Of a DNA stretch of 64,000 nucleotides, positions 63,480 to 64,000 are shown one piece after another. Position 1 is the first letter of the stretch, and the number at the start of each line of letters is the position of its first letter. Source of the stretch: Ancistrus triradiatus. Lineage: Eukaryota > Chordata > Actinopteri > Siluriformes > Loricariidae. The notes below the pieces were generated by a model. It saw only the letters and a list, made by a program, of their open reading frames with translations. It was not told the DNA's origin and searched no databases. The translations under genes were made by a program, and so were the position numbers. Where the stretch lies: NCBI GenBank assembly GCA_025084515.1, contig JAJAGP010001999.1, forward strand, positions 1 to 64,000, given 5' to 3'.

Positions 63480-64000
63480 CATTAATCATATATAAAACCT
63501 TAAAAGACATTATTTATAATAAAAGAAATGCCACAGAAAATATACCTCATTTCCCCCCTCACGAGATTTTGTCTTGGGAAATAAAAGAATAACACCTACA
63601 TTTTATAGTTGTGTCATAACAACAATTCCTCCTGCACATGTTTAACCTCAACAAAACAACTTTATTGAGTGCGACAGCAAAAACCTGTCAGGCAGCCATC
63701 TTTCCTTAAATACCCTTCAATCAATCTAGACAGGAAAAACTCCCATGGGCCCTCTGCCCTAGGCGGCCACCTATAGTACTCCAGACCAATTCAAAAAGGA
63801 GAAATTTTGACAATTTGTGTAGAGATATGACTTAAAGCAAATACAGACGAAAACCTCAGAAAATAAAATCAAAACAAAATAGGCCATCCTGTTTGACCAA
63901 AATATAATCAAGAGCCATGTCATGTTTCAACAACGTCAATCTGTGACTCCTTGAGTATTCAAAATCCCTTATAGCCTCATTTGCAAAACCTTGTAGTGTG
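63480..64000. other. no recognisable feature
   Basis: AT-rich sequence to the window edge. No gene, repeat end or RNA supported. Confidence 0.45.

Overview
This is a piece of a vertebrate nuclear genome, almost certainly a teleost fish. The evidence is the mix of Tc1-like transposons, L2-type LINEs whose first ORF is an esterase, Ty3/gypsy LTR elements, a tRNA-derived SINE, and T-cell receptor alpha/delta-type V segments with spliced leaders. An otophysan such as a catfish fits this repeat mix, but I cannot prove the species. There is no bacterial gene organisation. Most long open frames are transposon relics or open frames inside simple repeats.

The host content is one stretch of a T-cell receptor V-segment locus on the plus strand, running from about 23.4 kb to 58.3 kb. 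I see three related V units. Unit A (leader 23927-23966, V exon 24078-24330) is a pseudogene without its 3' end. Unit B (leader 50330-50369, V exon 50497-50797, 23-type recombination signal 50798-50835) looks intact. Unit C (leader 57923-57962, V exon 58018-58225) is a pseudogene. The units share a promoter-proximal box, upstream flank and downstream spacer, so they arose by tandem duplication. The 5' flank of unit B lies at 32385-32544. It is separated from the rest of the unit by a 17.4-kb tower of nested transposons that all sit inside a single Tc1 insertion with TA target duplications.

Layout: 1-3390 holds GC-rich 139-bp satellite arrays, short hairpins and a degenerate tandem repeat. 3388-5655 is a minus-strand LINE with its reverse transcriptase deleted. 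5656-7543 is simple repeat, unrecognised sequence and a candidate solo LTR. 7544-16338 is an L2 LINE split by a complete but dead Ty3/gypsy element (9329-15774, TSD AAGT). 16406-21780 carries a solo LTR, several Tc1 copies, an L2 piece split by a Tc1, and a gypsy integrase scrap. 21783-23322 is a near-complete Tc1. 23.4-32.5 kb is V unit A, its spacer, a large microsatellite field, another Tc1, a solo LTR, a pogo-like element, a SINE and an I-clade LINE scrap. 32.5-49.9 kb is the nested tower: three large L2 copies, one small nested L2, and a gypsy LTR with a repeat-rich gag. 49.9-58.3 kb is V units B and C with interleaved Tc1, gypsy and solo LTR insertions. 58.3-64 kb is Tc1 debris, a 19-bp perfect hairpin and a Tc1 deletion derivative.

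Almost every element is frameshifted or internally deleted. Several junctions can be read to the base because target duplications survive, which gives a relative order of insertion. I did not find a convincing new gene system. The most unusual items are the nested tower inside one V unit, a 196-bp locally copied filler with a 25-bp flanking duplication in a Tc1, fold-back (template-switch) scars, and gag repeats that stay open in many frames.
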